A DNA stretch of 64,000 nucleotides from Gordius sp. MW1 (taxonomy: Eukaryota > Nematomorpha > Gordioida > Gordea > Gordiidae). A program made the position numbers and the translations under genes. Under the pieces are notes generated by a model. It ran no database searches. It was not told the DNA's origin and saw only the letters and a list, made by a program, of their open reading frames with translations. Shown one piece after another: positions 1-12,300 of the stretch (position 1 is the first letter of the stretch; each line of letters opens with the position of its first letter). Location of the stretch: assembly GCA_964036665.1 (NCBI GenBank), contig OZ038526.1, forward strand, positions 33,976,001 through 34,040,000. The letters are read 5' to 3'.

Positions 1-304
1 ATTAAAAATTCTGAAAAATTATATAAATTTAACTATAAAATAGTGAACAATCTAACAAAACCAAGAATTTTATTGATATATGTGTTAAATTTTTCAATCA
101 TTAAAAATTTATAAGTAGTCGAGAAGTATGCCTTAGTGTTAACAAATGTGTTTTAGTCTATGGTTAGAGCAATAGAGATGATATAGCAGGTATTTAAGAG
201 AAAATCATAAATAATGCCTGAAATTTAAAATATATTACCTAAAAATTCTTTCGTTTTTAAATTACATTCAATAAAGATCTTTAGCCACAAATTGTAATTT
301 ATAG

Positions 305-3300
305 ATGAAGACAATGCTACTGTAAAATACATTACGGAATCGGAATACAAACAATTAGACGCGAATAACACGCATCTGGGCAATGGTCAGAACGGTTCCA
401 AATTTTTACCAGCGAATCATTATGATTCATTCCATGCCAGGGGAGCTAGACTTAGAGTCAATGGAGAATTTATTGATCCAGCTATAAAAATTCACTCTGC
501 AGATGGTACTTGCATACTTAAACTTATTTTTGAATATTGATATTGTAAATCACATGGGGTCTATGAGACCCCAATGAGGTTATTAAAATATATAAATTCG
601 AATAGCAATACAACATTATACCACCTATATCAACAATTAATTGCTATGCAATTTATCGGCTCGCTTTTGGTTGTCCTATGTCCTGTCCTGCCTTATATGA
701 GATCGATCCAAAAAAATTAATTAATATACCTTTCTTAATAAAATTGATTAGGGTTAAGTTTAGTTATCTAAATTTAATGGCGTATGAGTCTGAAATTATT
801 GGCTGCAATAAAACTTATTATTTTATATACTGCATATAACAATCTACACAGTTAGTGTTGACGTAATTTTGTACCACATATGAGCATAAAATTTTGATTT
901 ATTTTATCTAGAATTTGAGGAAGATAAGCCCCAAACCATCTTTTGTACGCATACGCCCGATCCTGGACCTTGTTTTCAATACGTTCCTAAATGGTTTTTC
1001 GATCAAAGCACAGGTTCTTGTATTCAATTCGCTTATGGTGGCTGTCGGGGTTCTTTAAACAAATTCAATTCAAAGGATGAATGTCTTAGCATATGTGCCG
1101 CCGTGATAGCCAGAATTAATGATAGAAAAAAACCTAATTCCGCTTCTACTACAATTTTTACAATAATTACTAAGAATACCCAGGCATCCGAAGGCACAGA
1201 AAGTAGTGATCAGGGGCAAACCAACGATATATATACTGACAGACAAACTATACCTAATATAATACAAACTTATCGAAAATTAATTTTGGGTTCTAGTAGT
1301 ACGCAAACTAATCCTTCATCACCAGATTTTATACAAAATCCCAGCCCTAACACCATATTATCGGAAGAAATAACTGAAAAAATCTATCCAGAAATTTCTA
1401 ATTCTAGCATTTTTGAAGCTTCAGATTTCACTAGTGACTTTTCTTCAATCACTACACAATCGCGCAATATCATAGACAAATCTACGGATGCTTTACACGA
1501 TCTTAAAGACACACAAAACACTGTTTCTTATTACGTGGAAGGTATCAAATTAGATCCAAGTTTATATGATTCCACTGCAGAACGGTCCAAAAAACCGGAC
1601 ATCGAATTTATAGTAAACAACACAACTTTATTTGCTCCTGTATATACAGAAAAGACCTTAGACCCTATAGGGGATAACCCTAATTCCGCTTCTATAGTTA
1701 AAATTATTGATGACTACATAACTCATGGAGATATAAATGGTCAAGGGGAGACCAATAATCGCATAAGGTCCGCTATTTTGTCATCTCTAGAAACCGGTAG
1801 TTCACTTCCCATACCAGAAACTAATGATAAATCTATTACCGCGGGGGTATCTACCATTGGTGACAACTCTTCAAGCTATCCCATGCAAACTGAGGCTTCG
1901 AGAAATTACGAATTGCATTGGAAAGTTAGAGCCAGGGTTAGCCAAACACCATCAACCTCAGGTTTTTGAAATTAAATTTTTCCTCTAAAAGTTACATTAA
2001 AGAATTTAATTATAAAACGTCGTGATTTTTATAGTTTGCTATGGTTTGTAAATTAAGATAGTACGTAAAAATCGTGACTCTAATAATGATTATTTGATGA
2101 GTTTAAATTTTGTTATGCCATCTCAAAGATTTAAGCGAGACAAATACCTACATACTAAACTTTGTTTTTATGAATATAATGAATATAATAAAAACTCGGG
2201 CCTTCGGCCCTCGTGGGAAGGGGGAGAAGGGAAGGGAAGAGGGGAAGGGAAGGGGGGACGACTCATCTGTACTTCGTATAAATGTATCATATTTGCTATG
2301 CAATTTATGGGCGAGAAAGGTGGGAAGGGGCGAGAATGCCTATAGGGGGGTATTAAATGCCTAATGATTAATTAATTATTTATACAAATTTTCCATTATA
2401 GGCAAAATGTAATATAGGCAAAATGTAATATAGGCAAGGGTTAGGGTTAGATTTAGTGTTTGCTTCTAGTTGCGTATTACATTAGTTTTTATGGCCTTTA
2501 GTGATTATGGGTCTAACAAACTTTATATTATAAAACAACACAATGTTAAGAATTTGCAGAATTGTTAGGAGAAATTTTTTGTTGAATTTGAACAATTTTT
2601 AATTAAAAAATCAAAAATTTGGCCAATGGTCACTTTTTCTCTATTGGTCAGTACCAACAGATACTCTATAAGTCAATGATAGCCAAAAAAAACGGAAAAA
2701 AAAATTTTGATGCTCACTTTGGCCAATGGTCATTTTTTTCCATTGGTCAGCAGCCAGCACACGGTAAAAGTGGATATAAATTCATAAGAGTAAAAAAAAC
2801 GAAAAAAAAATTTTCGAATCACATTTTGGCCAATGGTCCTTTTTTTCCATTGGTCAGCAGCCAGGACACGGTAAAAGTGGATATAAATTCATAATAGTCA
2901 AAAAAAAAACGAAAAAAAAGTTTTCGAATCACATTTTGGCCAATGGTCATTTTATTCCATTGGTCAGCAGCCAGCGGACGGCCAAAAAGTCATAATAGCA
3001 ATGGTAGTAACAGGAACAATCATAATAGTAAAAAAAAACGAAAAAAATAATTTCGATTCACATTTTGGCCAATGGTCATTTTTTCCATCGGTCAGGAGCC
3101 AGCGGACGGCCAAAAAGTCATAATAGCAATGGTAGTAACAGGAACAATCATAATAGTCAAAAAAAACGAAAAAAATAATTTCGATTCACATTTTGGCCAA
3201 TGGTCATTTTTTTCATTGGTCAGCAGCCAACGGACGGCCAAAAAGTCTTATTATCAATGATAGTAACAAGAACAATCAGAAGAGTCAAAAAAACTCCGGG

Positions 3301-6300
3301 ATTCTAACCCAAAAACTAGTTAAATTGCATAGCAATTAGAAGTAAACAACTTTTATTTATGTTTATTATATAACATTGGTCAGCAGCCAGCGGACGGCCA
3401 AAAAGTCATAATAGCAATGGTAGAAACAGGGACAATCATAATAATCAAAAAAAAACGAAAAAAATAATTTCGATTCACATTTTGGCCAATGGTTATTTTT
3501 TTCATTGGTCAGCAGCCAGCGGACGGCCAAAAATTCATATTATCAATGATAGTAACAAGAACAATCATAAGAGTCAAAAAAAACTCCGGGATTCTAACCC
3601 CAAAACTAGTTAAATTGCAAAGCAATTAAAAGTAAACAACTTTTATTTATGTTTATTATATAACTAGTTAAATTGCATAGCATTAAAAGTAAACAACTTT
3701 TATCTATGTTTATTATATAACAAAAACTAGTAAAATTGCATAGCAATTAAAAGTAAACAACTTTTATTTATGTTTATTATATAACGTTAAATTGCATAGC
3801 AATTAAAAGTAAACAACTTTTATTTATGTTTATTATATAATAGATAATTTAACAAATCTTATATATAACACACCGAGGGAGAGAGAGATGAGGGGTGGGG
3901 CACCTCTTATGCATGAGATAGAGATGAGGGGTGGGGCACCTCTTTCTCATGCATAGCAATTAAAAAGCGATAACCTAATATACCCAATGCAAATAGATAG
4001 GGAGGACAACGGACAACGGACGGACAACGGACGGACAACCAAAAACGAGCCCATAAATTGCATAGCAATTAAAAATGTATTGAGCTATTTCAATAAAATT
4101 GTAAAAATAGCAGGATTTATATAGCAGCTATTGAGTCTCAATTGAGAGAAGTCTCCCCTTCCAAAACTCTGGAATTATCATATGACATTTTAAATGGAAT
4201 TTTTAATTTATAAGAAGTGAATGTGTTTTTCACAAATATTAAAGATTTTTAAACTTAAATTATTGTGTTTTTTTATAAACCAAGCAGATTAACACTAGCG
4301 CAGTGGGGATTAAAGCAAGGGGCATGGGCGTACCCAGGGGGGCGCCCCCCCCTCCCCTGATTTACGAAAAAAATAATTTTCAATGCAAAAACATTAAAAA
4401 TTAAAAATTTTATGTTTTGCCTCTTTCTAAATGAACTTTTAAACGTTCCCCCCCCCTAATTCAAAACCTGGGTACGCCCATGGCAAGGGCCAAGGGGTAA
4501 TGGGGATTTAAGTAATTTTGTAGGGAAGAAAAAGAACAAAATGTTAATCGGTTTGATTAAAAGTGTATTTGTATCATGGAAAAATATTCTTTCGAATTAA
4601 TATGGAAAACCTATATACTCCTTGCTTTTCCTTGTAATACAACTATGCTTTTATTTGGGATAAAAGCATAGACGTAGCCAGGGTTGGAATTAGAGGGGGC
4701 ATAACGATTTAGGGTCAAAATAACAACTTTTTTAAATTTTAGACATAATTTGATAAAATTTCTACGATTTTTTGGATTAAGAGGGGGGAGCAGCTGCCCC
4801 TCCCTGCCACCCCCTAGCTACGCCCATAGATAAAATATATAGATAGAAGAACTAGTGTTAAACGGCTGGGTTTTGTTTGGTCGACCTTTGGTTTTAGTCG
4901 ACTAACTATAAAAGGATTAAAGATTTTTGGTCTGTTTTTCTTAGTCGACCTCAGGGCTTAGTCGAAATTTGAAAAACAGACCAGTGTTGACCGCTAATCT
5001 TAGTTGAACCAAATGTCGACCAAACAATACCCAGCCGCTTTTACAACACTACATACATAGAACGAGCGAGAGCAATGATATTTACTCTTCTTGGTAGACT
5101 AACTTAACATAATGAATACCAACGATACAACTTAAAATTAATTTATCAGATGAAACTGAAACAGCAAATTATGGATCGTTGAATACCCAGTTTCAGCAAA
5201 GTTTGCAAAGGTCTTCATTAAGTGATAGAATTTCGGAGCACTTTCATTCTGAAAGCGTTCCTAAAATAACTAAAGAACCAATTGCCGAAATTAGTTTTAG
5301 TTCCAGTTCAGAATTTTATATTAACCCTCTATCTCATGCTGAGCCTAATCCTGAACCCATTTCTAGAGATGAGTTTTCTACAACGTACAGAGAATACACG
5401 CCTTCATCTACTAGTAAACGAATTCGAAAATTTTTAAATAAAATGAAAAATAATTTAGTTTTCAATAAAGTAAAATGCATGAACATAGTTAGATATCAAT
5501 TATATATAATCCTTGAAACCTTTTTCAATTAAGTTTTATAGATATTTAACTAATGCCTAAAATGATTTAGTTCTTATAGTCTATTTTATATAAAATTATA
5601 TCTTAAATTATTTTTAAAACCCATTTTATTCATGTTAAATTTTTTCCAAATAGGAGAAATTATTACTTCAAGTCCGGAAAATGAAATCAATACTGAAGAT
5701 GTAATTGATGACATCATTGACTTAGTTGTGACATTTAAATTAACTGGTGAGGTGTGGAATGAAAATTTGAGTGATCGCCAAACCTGGGACTTTAGAATGA
5801 TGGAATGGAAAATTAAAGCACAAATTGTAATAATTTAAGAAATTGTTTAATATTAAATTTACTATTTCTTTTATAAATTGAAATTAAATTGTTTATATAA
5901 TATATTATTTTCATGTGTTATCGATATAAAACTTACTTTAACGTTTATTGAGCAATTTGATAGAATTTATAATGCAAAAATAAATAATTTATCAAGGATT
6001 CGAATTTAATGTGATTTATTTGATAAAGAATTTATCTTTTTATTTGTTAATTAGATGGACGAAAGAAAACTCAGAGAATTTCCATTTTTCTACCGAATTT
6101 CTGACGTCGCCTTTAGGTTAGTTAATCCAGTTTCTACTAAATTTTAATATGACATTTTTTACAAACTTTAATATGTTAAAATTTAATCCAATTTTAAATT
6201 AATTGCTATGCAATTTATGGGCTCGTTTTTTGTTGTCCGTCCGTCCGTCTGTCCGTCCGTCCGTCCGTTACCCTCCTATCTATTTGCATTGGGTATATTA

Positions 6301-9300
6301 GGTTATCGATTTTTTAAATTAATGCATGAGAAAGAGGTGCCCCACCCCTCATCTCTATCTCCCTCGCTGTGTTATTTTTTAAATTAATGCATAAGAGGTG
6401 CCCCACCCCTCATCTCTATCTCCCTCGGTGTGTTATATATAAGATTTGTTAAATTATCTATTATATAATAAACATAGATAAAAGTTGTTTACTTTTAATG
6501 CTATGCAATTTAACTAGTTATATAATAAACATAAATAAAAGTTGTTTACTTTTTAATTGCTATGCAATTTAACTAGTTTTGGGGTTAGAACCCCGGAGTT
6601 TTTTTGACTCTTATGATTGTTCTTGTTACTATCATTGATAATAAGAATTTTTGGCCGTCCGCTGGCTGCTGACCAATGGAAAAAATGACCATTGGCCAAA
6701 ATGTGAATCGAAATTATTTTTTTCGTTTTTTTTGACTATTATGATTGTTCCTGTTTCTACCATTGCTATTATGACTTTTTGGCCGACCGCTGGCTGCTGA
6801 CCAATGTTATATAATAAACATAAATAAAAGTTGTTTACTTTTAATTGCTATGCAATACTAGTTTTTGGGTTAGAATCCCGGAGTTTTTTTGACTCTTATG
6901 ATTGTTCTTGTTACTATCATTGATAATAAGACTTTTTGGCCGTCCGTTGGCTGCTGACCAATGAAAAAAATGACCATTGGCCAAAATGTGAATCTGAGTT
7001 TATTTTTTCGTTTTTTTGACTATTATGATTGTTCCTGTTACTACCATTGCTATTATGACTTTTTGGCCGTCCGCTGGCTCCTGACCGATGGAAAAAATGA
7101 CCATTGGCCAAAATGTGAATCGAAATTATTTTTTTCGTTTTTTTTTGACTATTATGATTGTTCCTGTTCCTACCATTGCTATTATGACTTTTTGGCCGTC
7201 CGCTGGCTGCTGACCAATGGAATAAAATGACCATTGGCCAAAATGTGATTCGAAAACTTTTTTTTCGTTTTTTTTTGACTATTATGAATTTATATCCACT
7301 TTTACCGTGTCCTGGCTGCTGACCAATGGAAAAAAATGACCATTGGCCAAAATGTGATTCGAAATTTTTTGTTTTTGTTTTTTTTACTCTTATGAATTTA
7401 TATCCACTTTTACCGTGTGCTGGCTGCTGACCAATGGAAAAAAATGACCATTGGCCAAAGTGAGCATCAAAATTTTTTTTTCCGTTTTTTTGGCTATCAT
7501 TGACTTATAGAGTATCTGTTGGTACTGACCAATAGAGAAAAAGTGACCATTGGCCAAATTTTTGATTTTTTTAATTAAAAATTGTTCAAATTCAACAAAA
7601 AATTTCTCCCAACAATTCTGCAAATTTTTAACATTGTGTTGTTTTATAATATAATGTTTGTTAGACCCATAATCACTAAAGGCCATAAAAACTAATGTAA
7701 TACGCAACTAGATGCAAACACTAAATCTAACCCTAACCCTTGCCTATATTACATTTTGCCTATATTACATTTTGCCTATAATGAAAAATTTGTATAAATA
7801 ATTAATTAATCATTAGGCATTTAATACCCCCCTATAGGCATTCTCGCCCCTTCCCACCTTTCTCGCCCATAAATTGCATAGCAAATATGATACATTTATA
7901 CGAAGTACAGATGAGTCGTCCCCCCTTCCCTTCCCCTCTTCCCTTCCCTTCTCCCCCTTCCCACGAGGGCCGAAGGCCCGAGTTTTATATATATATATAT
8001 ATATATAATTAGCTTTTGAAAATTTTTCTTTTAAAAATAATTCTAAATTAGCTATAATGCTTTAATTTTTTTTTATTATTGCGTACACTAGTATTGCAAA
8101 AACGGCTGGTTTTCGTTACATCGACCTTTGGTTTAACTAAGACTAACGGTCGACTGTGGTCTGTTTTTCAAATTTTCACTAAGCCTAAAGGTCGAATAAC
8201 AAAAACAGACCAAAAATTAGTCGACTAAAACCAAAGGTCGACCAAACAAAACCCAGCCCTTTTTACAACATTAGCCTATACACATATTAAATATCTATTT
8301 TTCGGCATTTTTGGTTGTTTAGAGAAGGGAGTGTAATAGTTGACATGGGTGTAGAAACGCGTTTTCCACGGTCAGCTGATACAACTGATGAGGCGGCTGC
8401 CCAAAGTATCAAAGAAATGACCGAAATCATACCTACGGCTCTTAAAAATTTTATCCTAGATTCGATGATTTCACAAAAAGACTCTAACCAAACATCCCCA
8501 AATTACATCATAGATCCTAATTCCATCGAGATAAAAGGTAATAATGTCATACCTCTACACATGGGCATAACCAGGATTGGTGGGGGGGGGGGGCAAAATG
8601 ATAATTATGAGTAATTTTAGTCATAATTATATTAAATTTTAAAGAATTTTTGGATTTAGAGAGGGGAAACCGCCCCTCCCTGCCACCCCCTGGCTACGCC
8701 TATGCCTCTACTTTTTAATATCTTCTCAATCCTATATCTGGTCCCATAGTCGTGGTGTTTCGATCAGTTTAATACATCTTGATCGAATAAGGGCCATGTC
8801 AGGCTTTATCTTTTTTAATTTTCATAACGTCCACTTGCCTTTTCCATGTAACACAATGTCGTCCTCTTCCTCTCTTCGCTAGAGCTTCCATATCCAATAC
8901 TTTTCATTTGACACAATTCGCTTTCCTTCTTAGTATATCATTGTGAACAAACATCTTAGCTGATTTTCGTTTATGATGTCCGCCATAGGTTAAATGTCCA
9001 TTTTTTCCCTGAAACAGTAATTTGTTTTGTGTTTTATTCATCATTATATGCTACTTTTATTTTGAATGTAAAGAGGCCTGAAATTTAAAAGCTAATTTTT
9101 TGCCTATCTTTATAACGTTATCGTGATCTTTGCCTCACTAAGTTTGTATACCCATATTTCAAATTGTAATATTTTGCTTATTTGTAATAAATAAAAATTA
9201 ACCTTATTAGGACTGAGCGAAATATTTTCTGATATTAGACTTCTAAAATTCATAATTTGTGAATGGCCTACATGCATATCTTTAATTTATATGCTTATGA

Positions 9301-12300
9301 TTCCATATAATTTTTGATAAATTGAAAAACGTTATATTATAAAAATTGCATAGCAATTATCATAATTAATGTTATTTTATATAATTTGTGTAATCTTTAA
9401 TTTTAGTGTTGAAAACGGATGTGGCAATAACTTCGGTGACTAGCGAGCCTCCCAGAGCAACTGTGTTGGAGAAGATAAAAGAACAAATCGCTAATACTAG
9501 AACCACCATCAACTCGTTACATTCTCAAACACCACGTTACTCAACCGATGTTCCGTCCTTGCATTATTCGGCTGACAATGAGCATGGAAGAATCAGTCTA
9601 CAAACTTCAGCTCCAGATCATAGTGAAGTATATCCTAGCCATAAGCCGACAGATAATGAATTGGATAGTTTTAAAAGTATAAACTTACAAAGCACGACCT
9701 TCCCCCTTCCTGTATTCATTAGTGAGAGCAGTGATATAGATGAAAGCGAGCGAGATGTTATTTTAGACTTTAGTACCACATTGAGATCTACGACTACCAT
9801 GGGAAAGGCAGAGGATTTAACTAGCAAGACAAGTATCGTTTATATGAAAAGTTCGCTGTACGAAGAATTAAGCCCGATTGAATTTTTGGCTAAATATTCT
9901 ACGGAACAAGCTCCTCGGTTCGTAAATCCATTGACTTTTACTACAACAGCAAGCCATCGACCATCTACCTCTGTCAGTACTACTCAAAAACCTACACCTG
10001 AACCTTTAATTGAAACTATAATTACTGATACGACAGTTAGTCCTTCAAGCCAAAAACCTCTTCCCACTGAAGCTTCCTTTAGAACCATGCCTGATATAGA
10101 AACCTCATCCCAAACTTATACTAAGCCTGAGCAAGATATTCTGGTTTCTTTAAGTTCTTTATCTACAACGCCACAGGTGGTTTCGTCTAGGACTACCCAA
10201 GGCCCAATCAGAACTACTATAGAAATCATGCTAGGCTTAGTGAAGGGTCAACAGGGAGAAGAACCATTAAAAACGCGATTTAGCGCTAAAAAAGAATTGG
10301 AAGGTGAGGGATATGTATTAGTTACGAATCCAAATATTTTTGATATGCCTCACACGGCGCAAATAGAGGAGTTAGGGACGGGTACCGTTAAGGAGTTAAT
10401 TGCTAGTAAAGGTACGTCATCCATTGCCCTCACGACCACTACACAGGCCTCTACGACCATAGAGAAAACAATGACCACCACCACACCCAAGCAAACAGAG
10501 CCGCCCTCAACATACTACAAAATTTCAAGCATTTCTTCTACGTTGTCTCGAAGTCAAACTACGAAAACAACTCCGACGACACCAGCAAATACAAGTTATA
10601 AAAAGTTTTCTCAAACACCACCCTACGCTATAGGCAACGATATAAACCCAGTCAGAATTCCAGAGCCTGAGGTTCGAGCCCGGATCGGACCTAACTTTTA
10701 CGGACAAAACTTTTCGGTCATATTGCAACGGGAGGGTGATGATGCAGAATTAACGAGCGAAATCTTGAGTAAAAGCGGTGACAGGGGTCAGAATGATTAT
10801 TTCATTGAACTAGAGCCGTGGAAAATACGGGCGATCATTATAGCGTCGTGCGTTTCTGGGAGTATAGTGTTGGTCATTTGCCTTATTTTCTGTCGTCAAT
10901 TATACCTAAAGCGAAGGCGCAAACATACCCGTAACCTCAAACTGAACTACTATGCGGCTCCGGGTGGAAGCGTTATTAGTGCTTTACCAACCTCCGACCT
11001 AGATCGAACTCAAAATGCCAAGAAGGGCAAACAAGTAATACGCTATGCGATGGCCCTATCTTAAAATTACCTTTTGTATAACATGACTTAAGTTAAGACT
11101 TAAAACAGTTGGCATGGACATAGCCAGGATTGACACTAGATGGGGGCAATAATGCTTTGATGAGGGGCAAATGTTTCATTTAAGCCATGTAGAGGGGGGA
11201 AGCCGTCCCTATCTGCGTAATCTTGGCTACGCCCATGGCCTATAACGTCACAAGATGCAAAACTTACTTAACCATATTTTGACCATTAGCTTTAAAATCT
11301 GATTATTTAAATATAACTATCTGAGCTTTAATTTTAAGCTTTACTAATAGATCATTAAAATGTGCAATTAATCTTTTGGCAGGAGTAGCGTAAAGTTCCA
11401 CATAAACAATATCAAGCATTTTACTTGCCAAGTGTCATTTTAAATCTCTCCTCAAAACCCGGGCTTGTGGACCATACCTATTATGTCTAAACAATCTTAC
11501 CTTATTATTCGCTCCATGTTTTATAACTTTTCTATATACACAATTACAAACGTAAAAAATATATCTTAAACTAAAATATTGATAAATTATGTAACTCGAA
11601 TCTAAATTGAGATAATTGTTCAATTTATATTTAAACATGTCTTAAGGCGAAATCACAAGCTCCATTACCCCCCTCCTTACCTTCTCAGCCAGGTGCGGCT
11701 TATCATCACAGAGTTAACCGGCCCGAGGCTATAGTCACTCCGCGACAAAAAGTAGAGCTGGACGAGCCTAAACCAGAAGTCAATGGTCACCTGACTCATA
11801 AGGACCAATCAGCGTCCAGTTCCAAAGAAGCTTCTCCAGCTATAAGTTTAAGCCTATCGGGTAAAAGTAACGATAGCAAGAAACGTGGCGAAGAAGAAAA
11901 TAATCATTTGGTAAATAGATTTTTTTTAATTTACCCTGAGACTAATAATACTATACACCCGCACGCAAATAATTGTATTTTGCATTAAAATTAGTGGTGG
12001 GGAGAACCTTAGGTCAGGTGAACCTCAGGTCAGCCTGAGGTCAGGTTTGGGCTAATTTTTTTGAAAAACCTCGAGGTTATCAAACAACCTAAACCTAACC
12101 TTATGGTTAGGTTTGAGGTTTATAACGACAAGGTTTTTTAAACACATAACCTTAAAACCTCAGGTCGAGGTTAGGTCACCTCGAGGTTTCAACACGTATG
12201 CTTCATTTTTTATATCTTAATTTTACGACGTAAAATTTATGAAAACACCGTACGCCGCCATTTTAAGTTGCACAAGTATAATAATAGAAATAAAGATAAC

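Larger units (their letters stand above)
5654..8537 (+). other. SEA domain split over three exons
   Basis: Exons 5654-5826, 6055-6116 and 8323-8537 together give a sequence beginning near VVTFKLTGEVW, passing through DVAF and then GSVIV (codons from 8327). Self-cleaving SEA domains of mucins break at a G-S bond inside GSVVV; here G is 8327-8329 and S is 8330-8332. After it comes the expected amphipathic helical part. Position, with Ser/Thr-rich sequence on both sides and a membrane helix about 540 residues later, fits mucin-type proteins. Domain identity is by motif, not by profile search. Confidence 0.75.

Noticed and set aside
2437-2452. Telomere-like gggttagggttag
   Set aside because: Only two hexamers, inside a repeat arm and mirrored at 7727-7740; part of the transposon, not a telomere.
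2619-3600. Regular tandem units resembling a CRISPR array
   Set aside because: Units are 95-180 bp and contiguous without unique spacers, and the DNA is animal; these are transposon sub-repeats.
5414-5532. Extension of exon 3 to 5469 or to the stop at 5530
   Set aside because: A donor at 5470 leaves the next exon out of phase, and the stop would end the protein before the SEA and membrane parts; the donor at 5414 keeps the phase.
6917-7707. Open frames of about 105 codons on the minus strand
   Set aside because: They fall inside the foldback arm and translate the tandem repeat units (low complexity Asn/Lys/Gly), not a protein.
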